Counted from the first letter of the stretch, positions 5,885 to 14,473 are shown. The stretch is 33,326 nt of DNA from Elusimicrobia bacterium CG_4_9_14_3_um_filter_62_55 (GCA_002790095.1 PFUL01000025.1:1-33326); one strand, 5' to 3'. Translations and numbers: made by a program. The notes: generated by a model not told the origin, from the sequence alone.

Positions 5885-8722
5885 GTGATCCCTCCCGTCG
5901 AATCCGTCCTCCTCATCGGCTCCGGCCCGATCGTCATCGGCCAGGCCTGCGAATTCGACTACTCGGGCGTCCAAGCCCTGAAGGCACTGCGCAAAAACGG
6001 TCTGCGCACCCTCCTCCTCAACCCCAACCCCGCGACGATCATGACCGACCCGGGCCTCGCGGACCGGACCTATCTGGAACCCCTCACGCTCGAAGCCCTG
6101 GAGAAAATCCTCACGGCCGAAAAGCCCGACGCCGTGCTGCCCACGATGGGCGGGCAGACCGGGCTTAACCTCGCGATGGCCGCGCATCGCGCCGGCTTGT
6201 TTAAAAAGCACGAGGTCCGGATGATCGGCGCGACGCCCGAGGCGATCCGCTGCGCGGAGGACCGCTGGGTGTTTCGCGAGACGATGGAGAAGGCCGGGCT
6301 TTCCCTCGCGCACGGATTTACCGCGAAGACACAGGAAGAACTGCTCGAGCGCGTCGACATGCTCGGCTATCCGCTGCTGCTGCGCACCTCGTTTACCCTC
6401 GGCGGTCTGGGCTCGGGCATCATCCGCAACGAAGAGGAACTGCTCGATTCCTTCCGCACCGCGCAGACGCTCGCGCCGGGACACGAGGTGCTGGTCGAGG
6501 AATTCCTGGAAGGCTGGTACGAGTTCGAGCTCGAGGTGATGCGCGACCGGCGCGACAACTGCGTCGTCGTCTGCTCGATCGAAAACGTCGACCCGATGGG
6601 CGTGCATACCGGAGACTCGGTCACCGTCGCCCCGGCGCAGACCTTGACCGACCGCGAGTATCAGGAAATGCGGCAGATGGCCTTTGCCTGCATACGCGCG
6701 GTCGGCGTGGACACGGGAGGGGCGAACGTGCAGTTCGCGCGGCATCCCGGCTCGGGGAAACTCCTGCTCATCGAGATGAACCCGCGCGTGTCGCGCTCCA
6801 GCGCGTTGGCCTCGAAGGCGACCGGCGTGCCGATCGCCTCGATCGCGGCGGAGTTGGCGCTCGGCAAGACTCTCGATCAGATCCCGAACGCCGTCACCGG
6901 CAAGACCACCGCTGCCTTTGAGCCGTCCCTCGACTACGTCGTCGTGAAGATCCCGCAGTTTCAATTTTCGAAATTTGAAGTGCGCGACCCGTGGCTGGGC
7001 ACCTCGATGAAATCCATCGGTGAGGCGATGGCGATCGGCCGCACCTTCCCCGAGGCTTTGCAAAAGGGCGTGCGCTCGATGGAGGAGGGTTTTGCCGGGC
7101 TCGCGCACAAGCACCGCCGCCCGACGGCGCGCAAGGAGATGTTCGAACGGCTCGAACGCGGCAACCCGTACCGGTTGTTCTACGTAAAAGAGGCGCTTGA
7201 TCACGGGATGAAGCCGGACGCGGTCTGCCAGCAAACCGGCATCCACCCTTGGTTCGTGGATCAGATTCAGCGTTTGGTCGTCTGGGAAGCGCGGCGCGCG
7301 GTGTTGAATGCGGGTTGGGTCTTGGAAGGAAAGGGCTTGGGCTATTCGGACGCGCATTTGGCCAAATTGCTCAAGAAGAAGCCGTCGCAAATCGAGGCGC
7401 TGCGCCGCAAGGCGAAGATCGAACCGGCGTTTCTGGAAGTGGACACCTGCGCCGGGGAGTTCGAGGCGCGGACCCCGTACTACTATTCCTCCTACGCGAG
7501 AAGTCCCGGCAAGCGCAGGCCGGTTCAATCCAAGAAGAAGCGCTTCGTCGTGATGGGCTCGGGCCCCAACCGCATCGGCGAAGGGCTGGAATTCGACTAC
7601 AGCTGCGTGAAGGCCTCGGAGGCGATTCAAGAGGCGGGCCACGACGCGGTGCTCATCAACTCAAACCCGGAGACGGTGTCCACCGATTACGACGTCTCGT
7701 CGCGGCTCTACTTCGACCCGGTGGACCTCGAAGAGGTCGACGCGGTGCTGCGCCGCGAGGACCCCGACGGAGTGATCGTGCAATTCGGCGGCCAGCAGCC
7801 CTTGATCCTCGCCGGTCGGCTCGCTAAGCGCGGCTGGCCGATCGTGGGCACGCCGGTCGCGGAGATTCACCGCACCGAGGACCGAATCTCGTTCGCCGAG
7901 TCCTTGCGCGCGCTCGACATCCCGTACCCGAAATTCCGCGAGGCCCCGCGGCTCTCGGCGGTGATGCATGTCGCCGAGGAGGTCGGCTACCCGGTGCTCG
8001 TTCGGCCCTCCTACGTGATGGGCGGAGACCGCATCCGCATCTTCAAGCACGCGGAGGCGCTGGAGCGCTACCTGGCGAAATGGCCCGACGACAACGTTTC
8101 GTTTCTCGTCGACCGCTTCCTGAGTCAGGCGGTGGAAGTCGACGTCGATGCCGTGTCCGACGGCAAGGACATCGAGATTTGCGGGATGCTCGAGCACATC
8201 GAACCGGCCGGCATCCACTCCGGCGACTCGTCGATGATTTTCCCGCCGTTTAATTTCAACGACGCGATGGTCGAGCGCATCGCGGGGTATGTCCGCCGCA
8301 TCGCCGCCGAGTTCAAGGTGAAGGGGATCTGCAATCTGCAGTTGGCGATCTACAAGGGGACGCCGTATGTCATCGAGCTCAACGCCCGCGCCTCGCGCAC
8401 GGTGCCGTTTTTGTCGAAGGCGACCGGCGTGCCGTGGGCGAAGGTCGCGACGCGCATTTTGCTCGGCGAATCGCTCAAGACGGCGATCGGGCATTACAAG
8501 CGGCGCAAGGACAAGAAGAAGCTCTACTACGCGAAGGCCTCCGCCTTCTGCTTCTACCGCTTCGAAGGCCCGCCGCCGCCCTTGGGCCCGGAGATGCGCT
8601 CCACCGGCGAGACGATGGGCATCGCCGCGACGCCCGAGGAAGCCCTGTCCAAGGCCCGCCTCGCCGCCGGACAAGAACCCCTCGGCCGCTTCGGCCGCGT
8701 CTACTGCCTCCAAGACCTGTAG
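5885..8722 (+). CDS. carB: carbamoyl-phosphate synthase large subunit lacking the C-terminal allosteric domain
   Basis: CarB makes carbamoyl phosphate for pyrimidine and arginine synthesis using ammonia delivered by CarA. Both ATP-grasp halves are present: GQACEFDYSG at residues 19-28 and TSFTLGGLGSG in the first, then the repeated GSGPNRIGEGLEFDYS near 558 and RPSYVMGGDRI in the second, ending with ELNARASRTVPFLSKATG. The protein stops shortly after EMRSTGETMGI at GRVYCLQDL, where the roughly 140-residue MGS-like regulatory domain normally begins. It is therefore 945 residues instead of about 1,060-1,080. GTG at 5885 is preferred to ATG at 5834, which lies inside the array repeat and adds residues with no family match. 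carA is not in the window. Confidence 0.95.
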   Translation: MIPPVESVLLIGSGPIVIGQACEFDYSGVQALKALRKNGLRTLLLNPNPATIMTDPGLADRTYLEPLTLEALEKILTAEKPDAVLPTMGGQTGLNLAMAAHRAGLFKKHEVRMIGATPEAIRCAEDRWVFRETMEKAGLSLAHGFTAKTQEELLERVDMLGYPLLLRTSFTLGGLGSGIIRNEEELLDSFRTAQTLAPGHEVLVEEFLEGWYEFELEVMRDRRDNCVVVCSIENVDPMGVHTGDSVTVAPAQTLTDREYQEMRQMAFACIRAVGVDTGGANVQFARHPGSGKLLLIEMNPRVSRSSALASKATGVPIASIAAELALGKTLDQIPNAVTGKTTAAFEPSLDYVVVKIPQFQFSKFEVRDPWLGTSMKSIGEAMAIGRTFPEALQKGVRSMEEGFAGLAHKHRRPTARKEMFERLERGNPYRLFYVKEALDHGMKPDAVCQQTGIHPWFVDQIQRLVVWEARRAVLNAGWVLEGKGLGYSDAHLAKLLKKKPSQIEALRRKAKIEPAFLEVDTCAGEFEARTPYYYSSYARSPGKRRPVQSKKKRFVVMGSGPNRIGEGLEFDYSCVKASEAIQEAGHDAVLINSNPETVSTDYDVSSRLYFDPVDLEEVDAVLRREDPDGVIVQFGGQQPLILAGRLAKRGWPIVGTPVAEIHRTEDRISFAESLRALDIPYPKFREAPRLSAVMHVAEEVGYPVLVRPSYVMGGDRIRIFKHAEALERYLAKWPDDNVSFLVDRFLSQAVEVDVDAVSDGKDIEICGMLEHIEPAGIHSGDSSMIFPPFNFNDAMVERIAGYVRRIAAEFKVKGICNLQLAIYKGTPYVIELNARASRTVPFLSKATGVPWAKVATRILLGESLKTAIGHYKRRKDKKKLYYAKASAFCFYRFEGPPPPLGPEMRSTGETMGIAATPEEALSKARLAAGQEPLGRFGRVYCLQDL

Positions 8723-8802
8723 GGACCTGGTCCATACTTATTTTCTTATTGAAGGGAACCAAATCAGGGTCTCGATCGTATGCTCTTGCGGGGGCAGTCC
8801 CC

Positions 8803-8808
8803 AGGAGG
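8803..8808 (+). promoter_or_regulatory. Shine-Dalgarno site of ssb
   Basis: AGGAGG lies seven bases before ATG at 8816 and fixes the ssb start against an upstream in-frame start at 8780. It is one of the few clear ribosome binding sites in the window. A small GGGGCAGTCCCC stem lies just upstream. Confidence 0.8.
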
Positions 8809-8815
8809 GCGTTTT

Positions 8816-9241
8816 ATGGCGAACTTAAACAAGGTGATGCTGATCGGCCGTTTGACGCGGGATCCGGAGATCAAGGAATTCGACAACGGCGGCAAAGTGG
8901 CGAACATCGGCTTCGCGGTCAACAACCGCCGCAAGAATCCCGACAGCGGCGAGTGGGAGGATGTCCCCGTCTGGGTGGACTTGAAGGCCTTCGACCGTGA
9001 GAACGGGCGCAAGCTCGCTGATGTCGCGCAGCGCTACCTGCGCAAGGGGCAGCAGGTGTATGTGGAAGGGCATCTGGTGCTCGAGGAGTGGAACGACAAG
9101 GAGAACGGCACGCGGCGCACGAAAACCGTTGTCTACGCCGATCAACTCCAGTTCTTGGAGAAAAAGAAGGACGCGGAGGACGAACCGGCCGCCCCCCGGA
9201 AATCGGCGAAGGGAAAGAAACCCATGGAAATTGCATTCTAA
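8816..9241 (+). CDS. ssb: single-stranded DNA-binding protein
   Basis: A 141-residue SSB with an OB-fold core: NLNKVMLIGRLTRDPEIK at the N-terminus, a VPVWVDLKAF strand, and YLRKGQQVYVEGHLVLEEW before the last strand (TKTVVYADQLQFL). It coats single-stranded DNA and recruits repair and replication proteins through its C-terminal tip. The tail is unusual. It is basic (KSAKGKKPMEIAF), with one acidic residue next to the final hydrophobics, whereas the usual bacterial tip is strongly acidic (DDDIPF type). The start is set by AGGAGG. It sits alone between carB and the sugar reductase gene. Confidence 0.93.
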   Translation: MANLNKVMLIGRLTRDPEIKEFDNGGKVANIGFAVNNRRKNPDSGEWEDVPVWVDLKAFDRENGRKLADVAQRYLRKGQQVYVEGHLVLEEWNDKENGTRRTKTVVYADQLQFLEKKKDAEDEPAAPRKSAKGKKPMEIAF

Positions 9242-9281
9242 TCCCCGCGGGGGCCGCGATTTAATAGAATGGCGGCCGACG

Positions 9282-10139
9282 ATGAAAAGCTTGGTGATCG
9301 GCGCGGGCGGGATGCTGGGCTCCGCGCTTATGAGAGTGTTCGAGGGGATCGGGGCGGACCGCGCCGAGCGCGAGGGGATGCGGGCTCTCGACGCGTGCGA
9401 CGCGGGCGCGGTCGCCTCCCTCATCGAGGAGTCGGCGGCGGAGGCGGTTCTCTTTCCGGCCGCGCAGCCGCATGTGGACCTCTGCGAGCGGGAGCCGGAG
9501 GCGACGGCCGCGATCAATGTGGAGGCGCCGGTCGCGGCCGCCCGGCTTTGCGCCGAGCGCAGGCTGCGCTTCGTGTTCTACTCGTCGGATTATGTCTTCG
9601 ACGGGCAGAAGGGACGCTACACCGAGACGGATTTTCTCAAGCCGTTGAGCGTCTACGGACTCCAGAAGCTCGAGGCTGAGCGGCGCATCTTGCAAGTGTG
9701 TCCGTCCGCGTTGGTCCTGCGCACCAGCGGCATGTACGGCAATGAGACGGTGGCGAAGAACTACGCGCTCCGGCTGATCGCCGCGCTGCGCGAGGGAAAA
9801 GAAGTCAAGGCGGTCACCGACCAGGCCTACTCGCCGACCTGGTCCGACGACTTGGCGAAGATGACGAAGGAAGCCCTGGAAAAGGGCGCGCGGGGAGTTT
9901 ATCACGCGACCGGTTCCAAGCGCCTGACCCGCTTCGAGTGGGCGCAGTTGATCGCGACCTCCTTCGCCCTGGACGCGTCTCTGGTGAAGCCCGCCCTGAC
10001 CGCGGAGTTCGACTCGGCGGGCCTGGCCCCGCGCCCGGCGGACAGCAGCCTGGACAGCTCGAAACTCGCCGCCTTGATCGGCCGAGCCCCGCTGAGCCCC
10101 GAAGAAGGGCTCGCGGGCCTGCGCGCGCAACTCGCCTAA
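9282..10139 (+). CDS. RmlD-like sugar-nucleotide reductase (dTDP-4-dehydrorhamnose reductase family)
   Basis: A 285-residue short-chain dehydrogenase of the extended RmlD type. The NAD(P)-binding GAGGMLG is at residues 7-13. The catalytic Tyr-Lys pair is in YGLQK near 126, preceded by FYSSDYVFDG with the conserved Ser/Asp region. PTWSDDLAK near 186 matches the family substrate-binding part. In RmlD the reaction is NADPH-dependent reduction of dTDP-4-keto-rhamnose, but relatives act on other NDP-sugars or as MAT2B-type proteins, and no rmlA, B or C is nearby. ATG at 9282 starts the Rossmann strand directly; a TAGAAT box at 9265-9270 would give only a few bases of leader. It may serve surface polysaccharide synthesis with the epimerase at 10866. 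Confidence 0.85.
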   Translation: MKSLVIGAGGMLGSALMRVFEGIGADRAEREGMRALDACDAGAVASLIEESAAEAVLFPAAQPHVDLCEREPEATAAINVEAPVAAARLCAERRLRFVFYSSDYVFDGQKGRYTETDFLKPLSVYGLQKLEAERRILQVCPSALVLRTSGMYGNETVAKNYALRLIAALREGKEVKAVTDQAYSPTWSDDLAKMTKEALEKGARGVYHATGSKRLTRFEWAQLIATSFALDASLVKPALTAEFDSAGLAPRPADSSLDSSKLAALIGRAPLSPEEGLAGLRAQLA

Positions 10140-10160
10140 ACGCTGGAGCGGCCCGCAGCC

Positions 10161-10207
10161 CCTAGTCACACGACTAGGACTCGCATAGGACTCCCATCGC
10201 AGGGAGT
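10161..10207 (+). other. two adjacent perfect hairpins
   Basis: CCTAGTC (10161-10167) pairs with GACTAGG (10172-10178) across an ACAC loop, and ACTCCC (10190-10195) pairs with GGGAGT (10202-10207) across a six-base loop. They lie 21 bp after the RmlD-like gene. There is no T-run, so a standard intrinsic terminator is not supported. A structured leader or recombination scar for the low-GC ORF6N gene is possible. Confidence 0.5.
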
Positions 10208-10301
10208 GAGGGCAATCCCGTCCTGCGGTGTACGCCAAACGGAACTAATCGATCGGGTTGTTCGTATACAAGGGTGTGGCGAATTCACCCTCAGGAGGAT
10301 T

Positions 10302-10343
10302 TAAAATCATCGCCGATGAGAATGCGATCGGCGCGATGATTTT
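10302..10343 (+). promoter_or_regulatory. -10 box and start-codon hairpin before the ORF6N gene
   Basis: TAAAAT at 10302-10307 ends eight bases before an ATG at 10316. Bases 10303-10317 (AAAATCATCGCCGAT) pair with 10327-10343 (ATCGGCGCGATGATTTT) apart from a 2-nt bulge, and the right arm contains the ORF6N start ATG at 10336. An AGGAGG at 10293-10298 lies upstream of the predicted transcript start. The hairpin is seen directly; control of translation is inferred. Confidence 0.5.
10316..10339 (+). CDS. possible 7-residue leader peptide MRMRSAR
   Basis: ATG at 10316 is placed eight bases after a TAAAAT box, the leaderless spacing typical of this window. It encodes MRMRSAR and ends at TGA 10337-10339, overlapping the next ATG (10336) as ATGA. 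Its stop codon falls in the right arm of the hairpin that covers the ORF6N start. Ribosomes on the peptide would open that hairpin, which suggests translational coupling. It is very short and could be chance. Confidence 0.35.
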   Translation: MRMRSAR

Positions 10344-10835
10344 CATTGTGAGAGGCCAGAAGGTAATACTGGACGCCGACCTCGCCCGTCTCTACGGCGT
10401 CGAAGTAAAACACCTCAAACGCCAGGTCCGCCGCAACGCGTCGAGGTTTCCGGCCGACTTCATGTTCTCCCTCTCCGCGGCCGAACACGCATTTTTAAGG
10501 TGCCAAATTGGCACCTTAAAGAAACGCGGGGGCCACTCGAAATCGCCCCTTTCGTCTTCACGGAACACGGCGTGGCAATGCTGTCGAGCGTCCTAAACAG
10601 CCGCCGAGCTATCCAAGTCAACATCGCCATCATCAGAGTCTTTGTGAAACTGAGAAGGATTATCGGCGGTAATGCGAAACTGGCGAATCAATTGGCCGAC
10701 ATAGAAAATCGCCTGGCCGGACACGACGCCGAATTGGGCATTCAGGCGGAAGCTATTCGGGCGGTCCTGGAATCGATACGGAGACTTATGGAAACGCCGG
10801 AGAAGACGAAAAGGCGAATCGGATTCGGTTCATAG
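10336..10835 (+). pseudogene. ORF6N-domain (KilA-N-associated) gene, frameshifted
   Basis: The first half reads MIFIVRGQKVILDADLARLY, then GVEVKHLKRQVRRN and SRFPADFMFSL, the ORF6N domain found in phage-type and mobile-element DNA-binding proteins. The second half continues one frame away as FVFTEHGVAMLSSVLNSRRA and IQVNIAIIRVFVKLR, then a coiled-coil-like tail to GFGS. The frame changes near 10530-10545, consistent with loss of one base; I see no slippery heptamer. GC is visibly lower than in neighbours, which suggests acquisition by transfer. ATG at 10336 is chosen by homology. A TTG start at 10258 would add residues unlike the family. Confidence 0.8.
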
Positions 10836-10865
10836 AGCGAGCGGCCGGCGGATTATGTCCGACGG

Positions 10866-11987
10866 CTACTTGGCCCGCGCGAGCGCGCGGGCGATGCGGG
10901 CGGCGGCCTTGCCGTCGCCGTAGGGGTTTTTCGCCTTCGCCATCTTCGCGTAGGCGTCGGGGCGGTCGAGCAGGCGCGCGGCTTCCTTGACGATTGCGGC
11001 GGTTTGGGTCCCCGCCAAGCGCGCGGCGCCGGCCGCCAAGGCCTCCGGCCGCTCGGTTTTCTCGCGCAGCACCAAGACCGGTTTGCCCAGAGACGGGGCC
11101 TCTTCCTGAATCCCGCCGGAATCGGTCAGGATCAGAGCGCAGCGGTCCATCAGATAGATGAAATGAGCGTAATCGGGAGGAGGGATCAAGAAGACATTTG
11201 AAACGCCTTTCAACGCCTTCGCGGCGGGCTTGCGGACATGCGGGTTCGGGTGCACCGGGTAGACGATCTGACAGTCGCCGCGCTTTGCCAAGGTCTTGAG
11301 CGCCCGGCAGATGTTCGCGATCCCGCCGTCGTGACTCTCGCGGCGATGCGCGGTGACGAGGATCAAAGATTTCGCCGCATCGAGATACCCGTATTCGCGG
11401 TCCAATGCCGCGCGCAGCACGCGGTCGGAACCCAATTTCTTCTTCACGAGAAGCAAGGCGTCGATCACGGTGTTTCCGGTCACCGGAATCCGCGCCGCAG
11501 GGACTCCCTCGCGCAGCAGGTTCTTCCGCGTCGTCGCGGTCGGCGCGAAATGCAAATCCGCGAGCAGGCCGGCGACGCGGCGGTTGGCCTCTTCGGGCCA
11601 CGGGGCGCTCAAGTCCCCGGTGCGCAGGCCGGCCTCGACATGGCCGATCTTGATCTTGCGGTGAAACGCCGCGATCGAGGCGGCCATCACCGTCGTCGTA
11701 TCGCCCTGCACCAGAATCCAATCCGGCCTCGTTTTCTCGATCACGCGGTCGATGCCCCGAAGGATGTCCGCCGCCAGCGGGGACAGAGACTGCCCCGGCT
11801 TCATCAAATTCAAATCGAAGTCGGGCTTGATTTTGAAAAGCCGCAGAACCTGATCGAGCATGCCCCGGTGCTGCGCGGTGACGCAGACGATGGGCCGCAG
11901 CCCCGGAGTTTTCCGAAGCGCCAGCACCACCGGCGCCATCTTGATGGCCTCCGGCCGTGTTCCGAAAACGCAAAGGACCTTCTTCAT
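10866..11987 (-). CDS. wecB: UDP-N-acetylglucosamine 2-epimerase (non-hydrolysing)
   Basis: A 373-residue WecB/MnaA family enzyme, which converts UDP-GlcNAc to UDP-ManNAc for surface polysaccharides or teichoic-type polymers. Family motifs are clear: GTRPEAIKMAPVVLAL at residues 9-24, VQGDTTTVMAASIAAF near 95, HVEAGLRTGD near 117, PEEANRR near 131 and DSGGIQEEAPSLGKPVLVLR near 281-300, followed by TERPEA. The length is normal. The start is ATG at 11987; a perfect TATAAT on the minus strand (11996-12001) ends eight bases upstream. No matching UDP-ManNAc dehydrogenase lies in the window. Confidence 0.95.
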   Translation of the reverse strand: MKKVLCVFGTRPEAIKMAPVVLALRKTPGLRPIVCVTAQHRGMLDQVLRLFKIKPDFDLNLMKPGQSLSPLAADILRGIDRVIEKTRPDWILVQGDTTTVMAASIAAFHRKIKIGHVEAGLRTGDLSAPWPEEANRRVAGLLADLHFAPTATTRKNLLREGVPAARIPVTGNTVIDALLLVKKKLGSDRVLRAALDREYGYLDAAKSLILVTAHRRESHDGGIANICRALKTLAKRGDCQIVYPVHPNPHVRKPAAKALKGVSNVFLIPPPDYAHFIYLMDRCALILTDSGGIQEEAPSLGKPVLVLREKTERPEALAAGAARLAGTQTAAIVKEAARLLDRPDAYAKMAKAKNPYGDGKAAARIARALARAK

Positions 11988-11995
11988 CCTCGGGG

Positions 11996-12001
11996 ATTAT
12001 A
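11996..12001 (-). promoter_or_regulatory. -10 box of wecB
   Basis: A consensus TATAAT on the minus strand lies eight bases before ATG 11987, with no room for a Shine-Dalgarno sequence in the mRNA. A weak GGGTCC/GGACCC stem at 12021-12038 lies upstream in the divergent spacer. Confidence 0.6.
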
Positions 12002-12108
12002 GCTTAGGAATATGGGACCTGGGTCCTGGCGGGGACCCGGTCGGATAGCGCGGCGGGGATTCCCGAGAAGTCCCTGCTTGTTCGGCGCGCGAATTGAGAG
12101 GATGGTTC

Positions 12109-13551
12109 ATGCGGCTCACGCGCGTACGGCTCCCGAAATCGGCGGACGAGCAAGCCGCGGCGCTGCGCGCGGCGTCGGCGTTTCGCCGACGGATGCTGGG
12201 GGGGCTGATCTGCCTCGTGGGGGCGTGGCTGCTGCTGCGGCTGGAACCGGCGGCGCGGCGGATGGCGGCGATGACGGGGTGGGGGGCGTTCCCCTCGGGC
12301 GTGTACGCCGGCTGGCGGGCCCGCTCCGCCGGCGCCGACGGCACCCGGCTCGTGCACGGGGAACTCCCGGGCTTTCGGAAATCGCCGAAGCGTCGAGACG
12401 GCAAGAAGACGCGGCGCCCGAAGCCCGCGAAGCGTCCCCTCCTGGAGACTCCGCAACACATGCGCGACGCGCTGAGCGACTCCGGCGGCGGCGCGCTCAC
12501 TTTGCCGCGCCGCTTCGACGGGCTCGAACGCGCCCGAAGGAAGGCGCAGAAACCGCGCGCAACCCGCAAGCCGCGCGCGCCCCACGGGGCAAAATCGGCG
12601 AAGGCCGGGCTCGCCCGCGCCGCCCGCTCGGCTCCAAGCGTCCGGACCCGAACCCCGGCGCAGGGGAAACCCGCGACGGGCTCGACCGCCTCCCGGCGCC
12701 CTCCTCAAGTCGGAGAACGCAAGAGCGCCCCACGCGCGCGGCCCGCCCCTTCCGAACGCAGCGTCCGCGTGGATTTCGACGGCCGGACCCGGCGCGAACG
12801 GTCCGGCGCGAGGCTCGCCTACCATTTACCGTCGTCGTCGATCAGCGCGTCGCCGCCGTTTTACCGGGCGGCCAAGGCGGCTCCGAAGCCTCCGAAAGAG
12901 AAAAAGGCGCCGACGCCCAAGGCCCCGACGCTCGCCGATTGGCTGGGGACCGGATCCCTGAGCCCGCCGAAATCGGAATGGATGAAGAAGGCGCCGAGCT
13001 TTAATCCGCTCAAAGGCGCCTTCCCGCCGTCGCTTCCGGACGGCAAGGCATACGACCGCCGCACTCCCGCGCCGGCGTTTGTCGAAACCGTCGCGCCGCC
13101 CGAAGAGCACGAACGCTACGAGCGCTGGCTCGAAATCGACGACGACAAGAACCGCGCGAAGGACGACGCCCACTGGCACGGCGACGGGAAGGAGATTCTC
13201 TTCATGCACTTCGACAAGGTCTGGGCCAGCCCGAAGGACGGGCGCTGGGTCTGGCTGCTGCGGGAAGGCACGCGCTGGTGGACGGTCGCCGACGGGACGC
13301 AGCGGATGGTCCGGGACAAGGAGCGTTGGTGGCGGCATACGGAGTTCGGCTGGTTCCCGCTCGTCGATGGGCAGGCCCGCGCCGCCGCCTTCGCGGAGGA
13401 TTGGAAGCGCGCGGGGCTGCTGAAGACGGGCGCGTCGATTCGCTTCAGCGCCGATTTCCTGCGGGTCGCGGTCGAAACGCCGGGCCTGGGAAGCACCGTG
13501 TTCGACGCGCAGACGGGGCAATACCTCGACCGTCTGCCGCAAAAGCGCTAA
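12109..13551 (+). CDS. unrecognised membrane-anchored protein with Trp-rich C-terminal domain
   Basis: I do not recognise this 480-residue protein. It has a short cytoplasmic N-terminus and one hydrophobic segment (LGGLICLVGAWLLLRL, about residues 36-51). A long basic Pro/Ala/Lys/Arg-rich low-complexity stretch follows to about residue 300. A compact C-terminal domain of about 150 residues is strikingly rich in Trp (WLEIDDD, WHGDGKEI, RWVWLLREG, TRWWTVADG, KERWWRHTEFGWFP). The topology suggests a single-pass anchor with a flexible linker to an extracytoplasmic or cytoplasmic W-rich fold. ATG 12109 follows GAGAGGA (12096-12102) by six bases, so it is preferred over ATG 12094. The next gene starts ten bases after its stop. 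Confidence 0.7.
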   Translation: MRLTRVRLPKSADEQAAALRAASAFRRRMLGGLICLVGAWLLLRLEPAARRMAAMTGWGAFPSGVYAGWRARSAGADGTRLVHGELPGFRKSPKRRDGKKTRRPKPAKRPLLETPQHMRDALSDSGGGALTLPRRFDGLERARRKAQKPRATRKPRAPHGAKSAKAGLARAARSAPSVRTRTPAQGKPATGSTASRRPPQVGERKSAPRARPAPSERSVRVDFDGRTRRERSGARLAYHLPSSSISASPPFYRAAKAAPKPPKEKKAPTPKAPTLADWLGTGSLSPPKSEWMKKAPSFNPLKGAFPPSLPDGKAYDRRTPAPAFVETVAPPEEHERYERWLEIDDDKNRAKDDAHWHGDGKEILFMHFDKVWASPKDGRWVWLLREGTRWWTVADGTQRMVRDKERWWRHTEFGWFPLVDGQARAAAFAEDWKRAGLLKTGASIRFSADFLRVAVETPGLGSTVFDAQTGQYLDRLPQKR

Positions 13552-13561
13552 ACTGCCGCCT

Positions 13562-14473
13562 GTGAGACGACTGCAAATTCCGTTCGCGTTCGCGTTCGCC
13601 GCGGCCTGCGCCGCGCCCGCGCCGCGCTACGCTGCGCACGACCCGCTCTCGGGCGCGCCGTCGCCCTCCGCGCACGAAGCCGACGGCGTCCACCTCTACA
13701 CCGCCGTAATCCCCCAAGGCTACACCCGCAGCGACGGGCGCTTCTCCGCGCCGCTCGTGGAATTTCTGCATCGGCCGGTCTACGGGGGGGAAGCCTCGAT
13801 CATGCTGGAGCGCTACCGCGAAGCCGACGGGGCGCCGGACCGGGAGTCCTTCGCGCGAAACCTGCACCCGTCCCGCCCGGTGCCGACCCTTCGGGAATTC
13901 GCGCAGAAGAAGCTCGCGGTCTATCACGACCTGCGCTTTGAATCCTACACGCGCCGCATTTCCACGAGCGATCCCTACGCCGACGTGCTCGGCGAGGACA
14001 TCGCCCCGCCCCGTCTCGATCCCCTCGGCAAGCGCCGCTTTCCCAAAGGCGGCGACGCCTTCCGCCTTCACCGCTGCAAAAAGAAAGGCGCCTGGGCAAT
14101 CCTGACCGATCAGACTCGCGCGCGCGTCGGGCTTGAGAAGGGCTCCCCCGAGCCCAAGCCCATCTCGCCTCGGGACCGCAGCCTGCTCGCGACCTGCTTC
14201 GGCCGAGGCGTTCTCGAGCATCTCGAAAAAGGGGAACCCTACGGCAGCATCCCCAAGCCCAGCCTCTCCCGCCTGCGGCTGATGGCGACCGACGAATGGG
14301 AGCATGGGGCCGCCCGCCGCATCGAGCGCGAGTGCGTCCATCTGCGTCCCACGCAGGACGGCTATGCGGTGATCCGCTTTCGCGCGCCGGATCACGCCTT
14401 CGACGACCAGCACGCGGCGTTCGAGTTGTTTCTCGGGAGTTTGACGGTGCCCGGGGAAACGACGGGACGATAA
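13562..14473 (+). CDS. putative lipoprotein of unknown function
   Basis: A 303-residue protein with a hydrophobic N-terminus and a possible lipobox (AFAAAC, Cys at about 16), so it is probably exported and lipid-anchored. The mature part contains ATDEWEHGAARRIERECVHL and ends with FELFLGSLTVPGETTGR. I see no known domain, but the build resembles small exported surface-binding proteins that end in a dimerisation-like helix and strand. The start is GTG 13562. TAAACT at 13549-13554, which includes the stop codon of the preceding gene, ends seven bases before it and matches the carB arrangement. The stop codon TAA is the first three bases of the 285-bp palindrome. Confidence 0.7.
   Translation: MRRLQIPFAFAFAAACAAPAPRYAAHDPLSGAPSPSAHEADGVHLYTAVIPQGYTRSDGRFSAPLVEFLHRPVYGGEASIMLERYREADGAPDRESFARNLHPSRPVPTLREFAQKKLAVYHDLRFESYTRRISTSDPYADVLGEDIAPPRLDPLGKRRFPKGGDAFRLHRCKKKGAWAILTDQTRARVGLEKGSPEPKPISPRDRSLLATCFGRGVLEHLEKGEPYGSIPKPSLSRLRLMATDEWEHGAARRIERECVHLRPTQDGYAVIRFRAPDHAFDDQHAAFELFLGSLTVPGETTGR

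Noticed and set aside
5789-7642. 617-codon antisense frame over carB
   Set aside because: Long only because of high GC; no recognisable protein, while the plus strand is clearly CarB.
10530-10545. Programmed frameshift in the ORF6N gene
   Set aside because: No slippery heptamer in the zero frame at the junction; a base loss is simpler.
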